Shown one piece after another: positions 1 to 12,499 of a DNA stretch of 64,000 nucleotides (the stretch's first letter is position 1; each line of letters opens with the position of its first letter). Source of the stretch: Annulohypoxylon bovei var. microspora (lineage: Eukaryota > Ascomycota > Sordariomycetes > Xylariales > Hypoxylaceae); assembly GCA_022836615.1 (NCBI GenBank), contig MU405349.1, positions 40,540 through 104,539 of the forward strand, in the 5' to 3' direction. A program made the translations under genes and the position numbers. The notes below the pieces were generated by a model, which ran no database searches, was not told the origin of the DNA, and saw only the letters and a program-made list of their open reading frames with translations.

Positions 1-326
1 GGCATTATGATAAAGGTTTACATTTTAGATATCAAGTTCTCTCCAAGATGAGGATTTAAGTGAGAGACTGAAATTAGCGACAATTCTAGTATACATGGCT
101 TCATTGTCCGAAATAAGAAGGCAGTCTTCGTAATTCTATAAATAGACCTCCATAGTCGCCAATATACAACAACATACTACAGATAATAGGAATCAACGAC
201 AATCATATCCTTCGCTCCAAGATAGCGGCTGTATATTGACAAGTCAAGCAATACAATTAAATTATACGCTAGAAACCATCACCCAAGCGCTTACTATGAC
301 TGCAGACAAGAAAATCAAGGTCCTCC
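1..326. other. No gene seen at the window start
   Basis: No open frame or recognisable motif was found in this stretch. It lies just beyond the 3' end of the broken sulfotransferase-like gene and reads as ordinary intergenic sequence. Confidence 0.4.
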
Positions 327-1155
327 CTATCTGCCTGTCGTTTTTTGGGCAATCTCTTTCTCCCAGTTCTCACTACAATGGGCGTCCGAGATGAAACGTG
401 GGAAAGGTTCATCGGGGATTAGTTTGTCTAAGAACTCGCACAACGACCCTCATCCATCTTCTGCCTTCCGCTCTAACAACCGATCCTCGGACACGAGGTC
501 ACAAATCACGTTATAATGTGCCAAATTCTACATATCAGTAGACGGACGCCTGTGCGCATCGGCCTGTGAAGCAATGAAAACGGGTGGATATGCAAGGTGA
601 AGCCAGGCGTATACTCACCGCGGTAAACCCACTTCCCGTGCCTCGATATTGCCATCGAAAGCTTGGATTAAGCCCGGCCATATGAAGCTCACGAGCTACT
701 GCCTGGTCCAAAAACAGTCCAAGCTAAGACATGACCTCAATCAGATCTTCCAGGACTCCCTCTGGCGCTTGGCCGTGTTTCATGCGGCGGTGCCATGCGT
801 CGATGTCCCGGTTGAGCACGACCTTAGCTTCGGGATACGCGGCGATGAGATCAGCCGCGAATACTGCGCCCGCAGCGCCCACGACGGCAACCGTGTGGCC
901 GAGCACGGCGCGCATGATGGTACAGTTGCTATCTAGCACTCCGAACCATCTGCGAACCTACGGTGAGACCAAGGTACTTCTGTCGGTGAGCGAAACTCAC
1001 TTCTTGCGGTATAGCCGGATCCATCGTGGAAAGTAGTTTACCTCCCCGGGACCCATGCCGGGTAGGTGGTAAGTGTGATCGTAGCCTAGCGCCAGTAGAG
1101 CGTTCCGCAGAGATTCGGTCCCGCAGTGTGGAAACCCGACGCATAGGACCTGCAT
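327..1155 (-). pseudogene. Broken sulfotransferase-like gene (fungal P-loop family)
   Basis: On the minus strand a translation starts at 1155 with MQVLCVGFPHCGTESLRNAL, which resembles the N-terminal phosphate-binding part of the fungal sulfotransferase-like family (Sulfotransfer_4 type). A probable 43-bp intron follows (about 958-1000). The family pattern then continues in pieces: AAYPEAKVVLN with DAWHR near 780-840, FWTRQ near 700, IWPGLIQAFDGNIEA near 640-690, GKWVYR near 620-640, a second likely intron, then EDRLLERKAEDG and SLCEFLDKLIPDEPFPRF down to the TAG at 327-329. The pieces lie in different frames. There is a frameshift before VLDSN, stops after FWTRQ and after KAEDG (where the family has Trp), and a further frameshift before GKWVYR. 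The gene is therefore dead. The order and spacing of the pieces make the family call fairly firm; the original substrate cannot be told. Confidence 0.75.
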
Positions 1156-2942
1156 TGGTTTGGTGCGTCTCCGTGGTGGCGGTTTCCGCCGGGCGTAGAC
1201 ATAGTTCCCAAAAAAAACCGTTCTCGAAGAATCGACAAAACAAACTGTTTAAATACATCTTGAGTTCTTCTTATAAACGTAGACGATTTAAATGATATTT
1301 CTATAACTAAACTCTTTACTACCTATAACTATGAAGTTATTTTGAGGCTCGGCTATTGCGTCTTAAGAACGAAGAATCGGCATCTGGAATTGGTTGTCAT
1401 TTGACTGTTAGCCCAAACAGCCGATAGACACTTGCATCCCAAATGAGTTTCATTTTCTAGGTTTTAACCATTTCTGTGACCTCTACCTGCCTTACAAGTA
1501 TCCTATCATACCTTTCAAGAGTTTTTTATACTTATCCTCTTGAATCTTCCGTTAACTCTAGGCCAAGTTTTTAGTTTTCCAATCATTCGTAATACACTAC
1601 TTTCCCCTTTGAAGAGGACCTAATTTCCTATATTCATTGAGGAGGCTCAACCGTCCAAGCTCGTCCGCACTAAACTGAGGGGGAGGTTACCACTCAAGTA
1701 GGCGATAGTGATATCCTTTACCTTTAGTTTGTAGAAACGCTTCAAGACGTCAAATCTACCATCCTCTATGTTTTGTATAGTGAAGTTAAGAATGACAATA
1801 AACTTGGGAGGGTTAGGGTTAGGGTTACCATTTTATGGGCAGCATCAGTGTTGGCAGTTGTTTTGTGAAGGAAGATCACCTAATTTCAGAGAACTAATTG
1901 GACCTTACCTACCTAAGACATTTCTCAGTCTTTAAGAATCTCTACTTGGGCTTTTACAAGCTTACCTAGGTAGACATTGCCTAGGAAGCTACAAGGAATG
2001 CAATAATATTTCGGAGCTGTCGTGGTGGAGGGAAAGTGGGATCTATCAAGCTGAAAGTGAAAAACACCTCGCTACCTGCCGGATTGGAATAAATTAAACC
2101 GATGGTGAGGACCACTGCATTCAACTCGTAAGATAAAAATATGAATTGATGTGTTTCCTTGCATGTATAGCGAGGCGCAAGATGGATGTAACTTAAGATC
2201 TAAGCCTAGTTATTTGACACTACTTCTAGAAATAGCCTTGTGGTAATTGGTGGGCAATACGAATCCTTAATAGTGACAAATATATCTGCTTATAATGCTC
2301 AACATATTGAAGAATATTTACAATATCTTTGTCCAAGATAGAGAACTTACTTTATATAAGTGTTAAATTCGATATAATGAATAAATATACTATTTTTAGC
2401 TGATTAAGGTTCTTCGATAATCTCATAGATGCCTGAGGTTCGTACACAGTATGCAATTCCAAGGTTGTGCTACTGCGCTAGGCGTCAACGAAATACACTA
2501 AATGCACAAGCCACAACGCGCGTAGCTGATGTACCTATGTAGAAGTCCTAAGGCTGACAACTTCCAAAACTGACTGACGTCGATTTGGTTGAAGAGCTTC
2601 GGATCCATAGAACAACCAACCTTAACCTCATTCGTAGAATTTGGGAGGGGTTTGACGAAGCTGCCTTGAATTGCTAAATTTCTAGTCTTGCGATTCAATT
2701 GGAGATCTTCCCTCAAACTCGTGTTAAGCTAACCACCAAGCAACGTACTCTCTGCTCTTTTCTCACTCCGAACTCCGTCGCGAGAGCTGATCCGCCAACT
2801 CTTCGATGCTCTCTACCGTAAACGGCCGCCTAGAACCCAACTACTGGGTGCTGGCACGTTCAACTTGTATAATATGAAAGAAGAATGAATTTCAAACCCT
2901 GCGCAAACTTAGTCTTTAGTCGCCATAAGCGCCAACGCCAAC
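1156..2942. other. Intergenic, no gene seen; promoter side of the BEACH gene
   Basis: No supported gene. A short TTAGGG array sits at 1811-1827. The last 200 bp, just upstream of the BEACH gene start, are pyrimidine-rich in part (for example around 2750-2800), as in fungal promoters and 5' leaders. The small open frames here have no recognisable content. Confidence 0.4.
1811..1827 (+). repeat. Interstitial telomere-type repeat
   Basis: The sequence reads GGTTAGGGTTAGGGTTA, almost three units of the TTAGGG repeat used by most filamentous fungi at chromosome ends. It lies inside ordinary intergenic DNA and is short enough to arise by chance or by break repair. Confidence 0.6.
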
Positions 2943-5900
2943 ATGTCTTTGCGGCCAGGTCGTTATCGCTCTTCCACCTCCGCTTCCACTCAGCCGGCCA
3001 CCTCTAAAGCTACCGAAGTTCTTCAGACCCTCCTTGATGCTATATCCTCCACAATATCGACTTCCTTAAGAAATGGGTACCCGGAATTCCAACCCTTGCT
3101 AGGTCAAATACGTCAGATTCAGCAGCACCTATCCGCGACTGCCCCGCCAAGCTCTGTTCAAGATGACTTCAGGCACCTTCACGGCTTTCACCGGTTGTTC
3201 GATATCCTAAGAACCTTCTCCGGTTTCTATAACTTACAGAAGCGAGACGAGAACGAAAAGAAAAGCTTCTTCGACCTCCTCAGTGCCGTGTTTAGTGTAC
3301 TATCTGCAGCTTTCCGCGGCCACCCTGGCAACCGACGATATTTCCGCACACGGGTCGAAGGTGGTGGATGGGAAGCTTTGGAGCAGATCATAGCAAGCAT
3401 TGGCCTTGGAGGTAGCGACTCAGACCTTTGGACTAGCTGCCAGTTGTTTGGGAAGCTTTTCGCCTTGGCACTCAATGATGCTGCATTGGACCAATTATGT
3501 TGCTCTGCAGTGCTGGACGATACCACACCTTGGGTTTTGGTAGCCCCGACTGAATCCAGCATTAGTGAAGATGGCACGAGAAGCGAGGATCAGGAGGTTG
3601 CACGCCTAGGTGCTCAGATGGCATCGATCGAAACGGCTATAAAAAATACCGTTAGCCCCAAGTCCACTTTACACAATTCAGAGGTCGTTCGCACAATCGT
3701 GGATTTTTGGGAATCATTACCACGCGATAAGAAAGCTCCGGAAAATACGGCGTCATTACTCGTGCTCAAGATCTTATCATCGATTATAGATGCTTCCAAC
3801 ATTAACTTATGCCTTGTTCACGAGACCGGCGTCTTGTCCCGGTTCCTGAAACTCGCTTTTGACGAGAATTCACCCCTCAACGATGCCGAGCGGGAAACAG
3901 TTCTAACACTATGCCGATCTCTAATGCCCTTTGGCGTAAACCGACTTGTCGATGCACAAGATCTTCTACTTAGCCCTTCCTTGGACTCGTCGGATTTCTG
4001 CTTGGAGGTTATGCACAAATACAGCGGCCCTCCATTCATACAATTCGACTTATCCCAATATGGACATTCGTCTATCGAACTGCCTAGTATAGGTCGTCCA
4101 TTCCCCCCTCAGTCATCCGGCGGATACACATTTTCTGCTTGGATACGAATCGACCAGTTTGATTCGAGATCGCATACTACAATATTTGGTGCTTTCGACT
4201 CGACCCAAACCTGTTTCGTTCTCGCATATCTTGAAAAAGATACCCACAATTTCATTTTACAGACATCAGTTACTTCACAGCGTCCGAGTGTCAGGTTTAG
4301 AACCTTCACCTTTAAGGAAAGGCGATGGTACCATGTCACAATAGTCCACCGACGGCCTAAGACGATGACGCCTAGCAAGGCTTCTTTATATGTCAATGGC
4401 GAATTTGTTGAGCAAATACGTGCTTCTTATCCCGCGTCCCCGCCAATGTCAAGTGGTAGCACAGAAAGTTTCGCATCTTTCACTTCATCAAGTACTAAGT
4501 CTATGCCGGTCCAAGCATTTCTAGGAACTCCAAGGGAGCTTTCTTCTCATATAGGGGCTGGGTTGATATCCTCTAAATGGTCTCTTGGCACAGCCCATCT
4601 TTTCGACGATGTATTAAGCGACGACTTCCTATCAGTACCTAGCCGACTGGGGGTTCATTACCAGGGGAATTTTCAAGATTGCCTCGGTGGATTCCAAACA
4701 TACACGGCATCTGCTGCTTTAGGGCTTCGTAACGATCTTGTCAGTACTGGAAAAGAAGATTCTGATATCATGAAAGTTATCAGAGATAAAGCAAGCCATG
4801 TGGTACCAGAGCATAAAATCCTTCTTAGCGTGCTACCGTCCTCTGTCTTTCGGGAAAAGGAACAGTTCGGAGAGTCCCAGCTGTTTCGTGCTTTGTCTCG
4901 CGGGCCTGCTCACACTCTTGTACAGATGGTTCTTAAGAATGGAACTGGTATAGCTATTAACACCGCATTACCTTCGATCAACGATGCGCTTCTTCGCTCA
5001 AATGGAGTTGCGGTATTGACTGGGAACCCCATTGTTTCGACGCCCCAGTTCTTCGACGATGCCCTTTGGCAACTCGCGGGTTTCACACCGCTTGCGTTGA
5101 AGTTGATTGATCGAGCTTCTTCGACCGAATCACTAGTCCGTGCTGTCGAGATGGTGTTTCTTTGCATAAATTCAAGTTGGCGAAATAGTGAGGCTATGGA
5201 GAAAGATGGAGGATATCCGATCTTGGGGATTCTTCTAAAGGCCAAGCTTGGTTATGGCGGATCTGCAGGTGAAACCGTGACGGGAAAACTGCCCCTTTCT
5301 GATTCCGAAAAGGACAAGTTATGTTTCCAACTCCTCAGCCTCGTATTAGGTTTTATTGGATACAAACATCGAAACCCTCTCGACTCAGTCATCGTAAATC
5401 CTTTAGCATATCGCATTCTTCTTGTCGACTTTGACGGCTGGAGAAAATGCGGCCCTATCGTCCAAGAGCTCTACTATAGACAGTTCGTGGACTTCGCCGT
5501 GATGAGCAAGTATCACCAGTACAATAATCGCAGACTACTTCGAATGCGTGAGTGTTTTTGAGACCTAGGTAAGTACTTCTATTTATGCTAACATTATTTT
5601 TCTTTAGGAATTGTGAAGAGACTCCTTGATGCCGTTAAGTCCGAACCTCTGTTAGAGAGTGTACTGCCCTTTTTCATAAGCACTGTCAAGAGCCTCGTCA
5701 AGTGCAATTATAATACAGAAGTGCACCAATCACTTGCCCTATTTATTACCTATGCTTTCCATCCTCCGTCGAGGTCTCTTCCACGTACTCCGAAACCGAC
5801 AAACCGGCGGGCCTCGCATAACGTTCCATTACGGCCATCGGTCCTTACAAGTAGCACAGATGGCGATGACGCACGGTCACTTACGAAGAGAGAAGTCGGC

Positions 5901-8900
5901 ATACGACTACTGGACGTGTATAGCCAACTGCTCTGCGAAAAGGGCAATGTAGTGATTATTCGGAAGTTTGCTAAAACTGTAACAAACAAGGTACTTGACG
6001 CTAGGCCATCGCGAAGTAATTCTAAGCTGACGATGGTTCAGTGGCTTTTGTATCTCCTCACAGAAAACGATCCGGAAATTGTAGTATACGGCTGCAAGAT
6101 ACTTGCTAGACTTTTAGTCACCCACGGCACCGCCTATACCAACAAATTTGCGGGGAAGACCGGAGGTTTCTGCATTATGGCCCACCGCCTGAAGCGATGG
6201 TGGGATATGCCGACTCTTTGGCCCATTTGCTTCAGCATTCTTTTCGGATACGACGTTGCAGAAATAGACTTCGAGAAGAATTTCGACTTCTTTAGCATGC
6301 TAGAAACGTTTGGAAAGTGTAAAATTGCTAACCCAGATGCATTGCCAATCATCACGGCTATGATCCAGCATGCCCTGAAAGACATTCTCAAGGACCAAGA
6401 GGATCCCTCTTCTCCCCCTTTAGGTGATTTAAACCTAACAGAGCTTAAAATAGCTAGGCCTGAACCAGGTTCGAGGCCCCGAGCACGATCAATGTCACTT
6501 AGAAAGGAGCTGGAATCTCGGCGTAAGTCCTATTCTTTTTATCGTAGAATTTACCTAGCTGACTTTCATTTAAGAAACGGCCCAACCGCGAGTTGAACGA
6601 CACGCTGGCAATGCTGCTGTCCTTCAGACTGTTATAAGATTCATGGCAGATCTCCATGCTCGATCAGCTGACTTCCGAGATTTTGCGCTGTCTTCAGATT
6701 ACGTAAGGCTGCTTTTGTCCTCTCTCTATCCGGCTCTGGTAAGCGCAGATCCGGTCAATCCTGAGACAGAGCTCAACTCTAGGGATTCGATACTCACTTT
6801 CGAGGGCGGCGATGTCATCATTCGCCCGGTCGGCGGAATATCAAGTGCTACCCCTGTGATTAGAACTTCCAATGCGACTGATAAATCACCACCAAGTCAC
6901 GGGACTATTCACCGAGGAACCCAATTACGGAAAGCTTCATCTTTCATACTTCTAACCTCTCAGAAGTCCTCTCAACCTAGCCCAAGCCGCCTCGTTCATG
7001 TGGTGCCTCCGAGAAAGAATGTTTCTGATCAAAATGTTGGTCATGGGCTAGTTGAAGGCATCCTCGAGCTTATTATCAACGTCTTCATAGACCAGTTATT
7101 AGCACGGAAAGAATTTCCTGGGTTCGGACTGTTCTTGAAGGTGCCCCCTGGATTCCAAGAGCACCAAGCATATTTCGAGTCATACGTTCTAAAGAGCACT
7201 ATCGTTCACATGTCTACGTCAATTAAGCTCGATTGGAAAACGCTTAACGAGCCAAAAGTACTTACAAATATGGCCCGATTTAGCCTCCACATGGTCGAGG
7301 CAATTTTCGAGGGGTGGTTCATGAATGGTACTGAATCAATGCTAGATTTCGCCGGGCTCTTATTGGAATACCTTCAGAAACCAGAAGTTGCCAAAATGAA
7401 AACCGTAAGGCTGTGTAGCCAAGCAGTGTCAACTATCCGGGGCTCGTTTCTCAAATTAGTTCTCTTAAGACTGTCGGAAATGGATGATCCACAGACTACC
7501 GAGTTAGAAGCTAATTTCTCGATGGAGAAGATACTCTATTGGCAGATGGTTGTATTAGAGTCTTTGTCTCCCGACGATGACTATATGAAGCTTTTCTGGT
7601 ATCAACTGTACACCAAATTAGTGGATGCAAGAAGAGCCGTACGTCTCGCTGCCGTTAATATTTGGCGCATTATGCTCGTTCAGAAACCTGCGGAATGCCT
7701 GTCATTATTTCGATTGTTCATGACCTCGGACCAAACTCCATTGGCAACGGACTTTCAGAAATTAACCGAACTCGACACGGACACTTTCGTTGAGTGGGTG
7801 GATGAACATCGATCTTCACTTGACGCGCTGTTCTATGGAGGCATCTCGCGGACTTGGGAAGAATTTGTCGCAGTTGAAAACCAGCGCACATCAGAAACGG
7901 CCAAATCGCGACTAACGAAGCGGAAAGAAATTCTGAAACGATGGCATTCGGAGATGATTGATCGAGATAACATCTTGCTGCGCCACGATATGGCCAATTC
8001 CGCCTGGATGAAGTCCATATATGCTTCTGAGCATTTTAAGCACCAGCGCCTTATGCAGGACCAACAGGACGATGTTATATTTTTTTCGTCTTCGTTCTTA
8101 AAGATGCAAAGAGACCTCAATCGACCGGGAGCTGTTCTGTACGAACCCAAGCCCACAAAATGGAAGCTTGATAGAACCGAAGGCCGTAATCGTATGCGCC
8201 TACGACTTTTACCAGACCTCACTACCGACCATGATCAGTACCAACCAAAGCGTAGGACAATCGACAAACCATCGGAACCCGCCCCCAAGCCGGAAACGAC
8301 TATTTCTCCCGCGCCAATAAAACTTACACCATCATCTGTACCTAAAGGACAGATAAGTAGCCATGGCGAGGGTGCCGAGGATGATCCAGATAGCCCACCC
8401 TCTGATACACTGACCGGCGCCGAATCTGCGAAATCAGGTATCCCCGAAGATGATTTTGAGATGGTTGATGACCCATATGATCAAGCCGACGATGGATTTG
8501 AAGATAAGAACCGGAGGGTGATGAGACGCCTACAGCAAGGCGATGCTGTGCAACAAGTTTACAATGTCTCTCGTGTCATTGGTCTCGAAGCATTTGAGGG
8601 TATCCTTCTAGTTGGCAAGAATGCTCTTTATATCATGGACAGTTTCTTCCAGTGTGCGGATGGGGAAATAGTCAACGTCTGGGAAGCGCCAACCGAGGAA
8701 CGCGACCCATTTTCTCAAATCATCACCGGGGAGAAATCGAGTGAAAACCATCAGGCTACAAGCCGTAGTGCCCAAGACTCACGCAGCTGGAAATGGCAAG
8801 ATGTCATAAGTATATCGAAACGTCGATTCTTGTTTCGAGACGTGGCCATTGAAATATTCTTCACGGATGGCCGTAGTTACCTTTTGACTGCTAGAAATCC

Positions 8901-10958
8901 CACGATGAGGGACGAAGTTTTTACCAGACTCAGCAACAAGACCCCGCATACTGCTGGGGCTAACTCATTACCTAACCCTGAAGATGCTTGGCGTTTAGAG
9001 TCACTCAAGGTCTTCGAAGAGTCCCCTCCGACGTTCGGGTCTAAGTTTGGCAGCATTTTTAACTCGTCTCCTTGGAATCCTCTAATGCGACGATGGCAAA
9101 GAGGCGAGATTTCTAACTTCCACTATTTGATGCTTGTCAACACAATGGCGGGTCGAACATTCAATGACCTGACGCAGTATCCGGTGTTCCCATGGGTTCT
9201 AGCGGACTACTCGAGCGAGGAGTTAGACTTGAACAATCCTGCCACATTCCGAGACCTTTCGAAGCCTATGGGTGCGCAAACCACACGGCGTCAGTCCGAC
9301 TATCAATCTAGATACACTAGTCTAGCTGAGATTGGCGAAACACCGTTCCACTACGGGACGCATTATTCATCCGCCATGATTGTTGCATCGTACCTTATCC
9401 GATTGCCTCCCTTCGTGCAATCCTTCATTCTTCTACAAGGCGGTTCTTTCGACCATGCAGACCGACTTTTCTTCTCGATCGAAGGATCGTGGAAATCCGC
9501 TTCTCAGGACAATGGATCTGATGTCCGAGAACTAATACCCGAATTCTTCTATCTCCCAGACTTTTTGACGAATGTCAACGGGTATAATTTCGGTGACCGC
9601 CAAGGATCTGGGGGAAGGGTGAACCATGTCGAATTACCTCCATGGGCGAAAGGTGACCCGAAAATATTCATCGCAAAACATCGCGAGGCACTGGAGAGTC
9701 CCTATGTCAGCCAGCATCTTCAACTATGGATTGACTTGATATTCGGCAATAAACAGCGAGGCGAGGCTGCTGTAGAGAATCTGAACGTGTTTCACTATCT
9801 TTCGTACTACGGCGCTAAAGATCTTGACAACATCACGGACTCAAATGAACGACACGCTACCACCAGTATCATCCACAATTTCGGTCAAACGCCTCACCAA
9901 GTCTTTACCAAACCTCATCCGGCTCGGGAGAGTTTCTCATATCCGGTGAAGAGGCTAGATACGGCCAGTAATTCTCTTGCGCGGATACCTCATCCGCTTC
10001 TCGAAAGTCGCGAACGGGTATCCTCACTAATCTATTCGCCAAGGCAAGATCGTATGCTTTGCTCATCACCATTCCGCCTCAACCTTCCCCCTTTCTTCGA
10101 TAAGTGTCTGGAGTGGGGTTACGCAGATAACAGTCTCCGTTTCTATTATACGGAAAACCGGAAGAGCGCAGGCGTCAGCGAAAACTTGCACATTGGCCAA
10201 CTATCGTGCGTCGTCGTCGCGGATTCTAAGACGCTAATTACTGCTGGCGAGGACTGTGTCGTGTCGGTGTTCACCATACATACGACATCCGGCAAACCCG
10301 TCGAGCTCATGCACCGTTCTTCGCTCTTTGGACACAAGACGCCCGTTACAACGATTGCTGTGTCCCAGGCTTTCAGCACGCTGGTAACGGTTTCCGGAGA
10401 CGGCCACGCGTTTCTCTGGGACCTGAACCGCCTCGAATTCGTGCGGAAGCTGCCGAGCACCCGGGCTGTCGAATGCGCCCGTATAAACGACGTCTCCGGC
10501 GAGATCATGCTGTGCTCGGGCCCTAACGTGACGCTGTACACGATCAATGGCGACCTCATGCTCGACCAGAGCGTGTGCACTGAGCATGACGACTACGTCT
10601 ACTCCTGCTCCTTCTACGAGGGATCGGGGAACGAATGGCTAGAGAATTTCCTCATCTTCACAGGACATAGGAGAGGGAGGGTCAACATCTGGAAGCGGAT
10701 CGTGAAGGCCGGAAAGTGGGAGCTGGAGCTGGTGAGACGGCTGGATCATGTCGACGTGCGAAGTGATACGGGGGCGAACACGGAGGCGGCGATCACTTGT
10801 ATCACGCCGATGCCGCAGCTGGTGTACACTGGGGATGACGACGGACGAGTGGTAAGTGGATATATACCCCCTCACCCCCTTGATATCGATAATTGAAGTG
10901 GATGAATGGAGCTAACTATAAGTAGTACGAGTGGAACTTGATCCAAAGGGAGAGATAG
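2943..10958 (+). CDS. Giant BEACH domain / WD40 protein
   Basis: Four exons (2943-5547, 5608-6522, 6575-10851, 10926-10958) join in frame to 2609 residues. Introns are 60, 52 and 74 bp with GTGAGT, GTAAGT and GTAAGT donors. The order of parts is that of the beige/neurobeachin family (yeast Bph1 relative): an armadillo-like N-terminal half, a concanavalin A-like segment at about 393-545 (GGYTFSAWIRIDQF), an acidic linker near 1770-1820, a PH-BEACH domain at about 1822-1956, the BEACH domain at about 2003-2289 (NPLMRRWQRGEISNFHYLML, YPVFPWVLADY) and C-terminal WD40 repeats from about 2380 (for example VSGDGHAFLWDL). Known members act as large scaffolds in vesicle and lysosome or vacuole traffic and protein sorting. 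The last exon codes only 10 residues (YEWNLIQRER). The first ATG of the long frame was taken as start. No break is seen; the gene looks intact. Confidence 0.95.
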
Positions 10959-11520
10959 AGTCTCGACCAGGCGAAGGGACCATCTACAGCGGCGGCGTTC
11001 TAGAAGATGCGGCCGAGAAGCTCCTTCGCATAGACCGGCGTTTCAATGTTGCGATTTTAAGATTCTTGGGGAGTGGTTCGATAGCATGGCACGGCATGGC
11101 ATGAAGTATGGGGAAAGGGGAGGCTCCTATGACTTGCGTGGTTTCGGTGCTGCGTTTCTAGGATAGACGACCTGCTAGATTAGGACTGGAGTCTATATGT
11201 GGTGTGGCGCCGGCCGTGCAGACAGATCAAGAAACAAATGGAATGAATGGAACGGAATGGATTGATTAACTGATTGATTGATTGGTCAATATCTTATGAA
11301 GCGTCTGTTGACGACGTGCGTGATTTGTGATGTTTTACTTGTATTCGGGTGTTTTTATAACCCTCTTCTTCCTCATTTTGCTTCAGCCGTCTCCTCTACT
11401 TTGTATTGAGTCGAGGTACGTTGAGTCTTTCGTATGTACATGTGCCCTGTCTATGGATCTTTGCTCAAACCCGATCCGCAGTCGTGACTATTTCTCCTAC
11501 CCGGGTGTCGCCCAACTGGT
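10959..11520. other. Convergent 3' ends, no gene
   Basis: This stretch separates the 3' end of the BEACH gene from the 3' end of the complex I subunit gene on the other strand, so it should hold both terminators. A short (TGAT)n-like run lies at about 11259-11285. No coding sequence was recognised. Confidence 0.5.
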
Positions 11521-11843
11521 TTACTCGTCCTCGTAGCCGGTCAGCTTCTTTCTCGGGCCGGCGGGGACTGTAGAGTTCGATTGTATTAGCAATGCACTCT
11601 CATGTGTTCATAGAGGGAAGTAGATAGAAAGAACATACTGGGATATGTCAAGGGGACCGGCGGCGTCCGCTCGTAGCCCAATCTCTCTAGGATGGGCGGC
11701 ACGGTCACGACCATGACGGGTCCGACCATGCCCAGCACGACGGACCAGAAGTACGCGGGGCTGTTGCGGGCGGCCCAGCGGCAGTACCGCAGCGGGCCGG
11801 CGTAGAAATGGGGGGGTGCGCCGCCGGTGGATGGTCCGGCCAT
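11521..11843 (-). CDS. NADH:ubiquinone oxidoreductase 9.5 kDa subunit (complex I)
   Basis: Two exons on the minus strand (11843-11639 and 11567-11521) with a 71-bp intron (GTATGT donor, CTACAG acceptor) give 83 residues. The protein matches the small accessory subunit NUO9.5 known from Neurospora (related to NDUFA3). The segment YAGPLRYCRWAARNSPAYFW precedes one hydrophobic membrane span (VVLGMVGPVMVVTVPP), and the C-terminus is GPRKKLTGYEDE. Such subunits are built into the membrane arm of mitochondrial complex I. The splice brings the C-terminal GPRKKLTGY motif into frame, which supports the intron. It is transcribed divergently from WBP1 across about 650 bp. Confidence 0.9.
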
Positions 11844-12499
11844 TGTTTCTGTCGTCGAATGTGTATGTTCTAATCGGGTTGTGAGCAATGTATACCTCTG
11901 GAAAGGGAACTTGGTTGTCGGTGGTAGGTTCTTGGGCAGACGTACGGGTTGGTGTTCGACGGATTTGGTGGGATCTTGAAAGTGGCCGTCGGTTTGATGC
12001 GAAGCTTTGAGATGAGGTTAATAGCTCTAAGATTATTGGATGTTGAAAGATGACATAGGTGGTCTGTGCATGGATACTCATATATGCATATGTGTTTGTA
12101 TGTATTTAAGAGTATAGTTAAGTATCTAAGTACCTCGTCGTTGATGCTAAAATAATTCGGAAAATCGGAATATAATCTGCCGTTTTAGCGTCGTACTGGT
12201 CGTACTAAGTCAACCTACCCTTGTAGAATATACATCTAAAAGGCTTGGCAGGTACGGGCTACGTATGCCAGACCTCCAAAAGTTCGTAGGGATTCGTAAG
12301 TGAGACAAAGCAGACAGCTGACAGCTGCACTTTTTGTACATTTTATTTTGTACATTAAACCACCAAACACAACAAAATCACGACTTACGACTACGACCCA
12401 ACTCACAGGTCCCATGCGCGGCGAGATTCTTGCCGTCGCAACCCTTTTCTTCTTCCCTTGTTCTCTTTGAACCCAATTGACCACTGAGACACCGCAAAG
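11844..12499. promoter_or_regulatory. Divergent promoter between the complex I subunit gene and WBP1
   Basis: The region lies between two genes that point away from each other and must carry both promoters. Open frames that cross it on the minus strand extend the first exon of the complex I gene upstream but have no family support. No specific binding site was identified. Confidence 0.45.
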
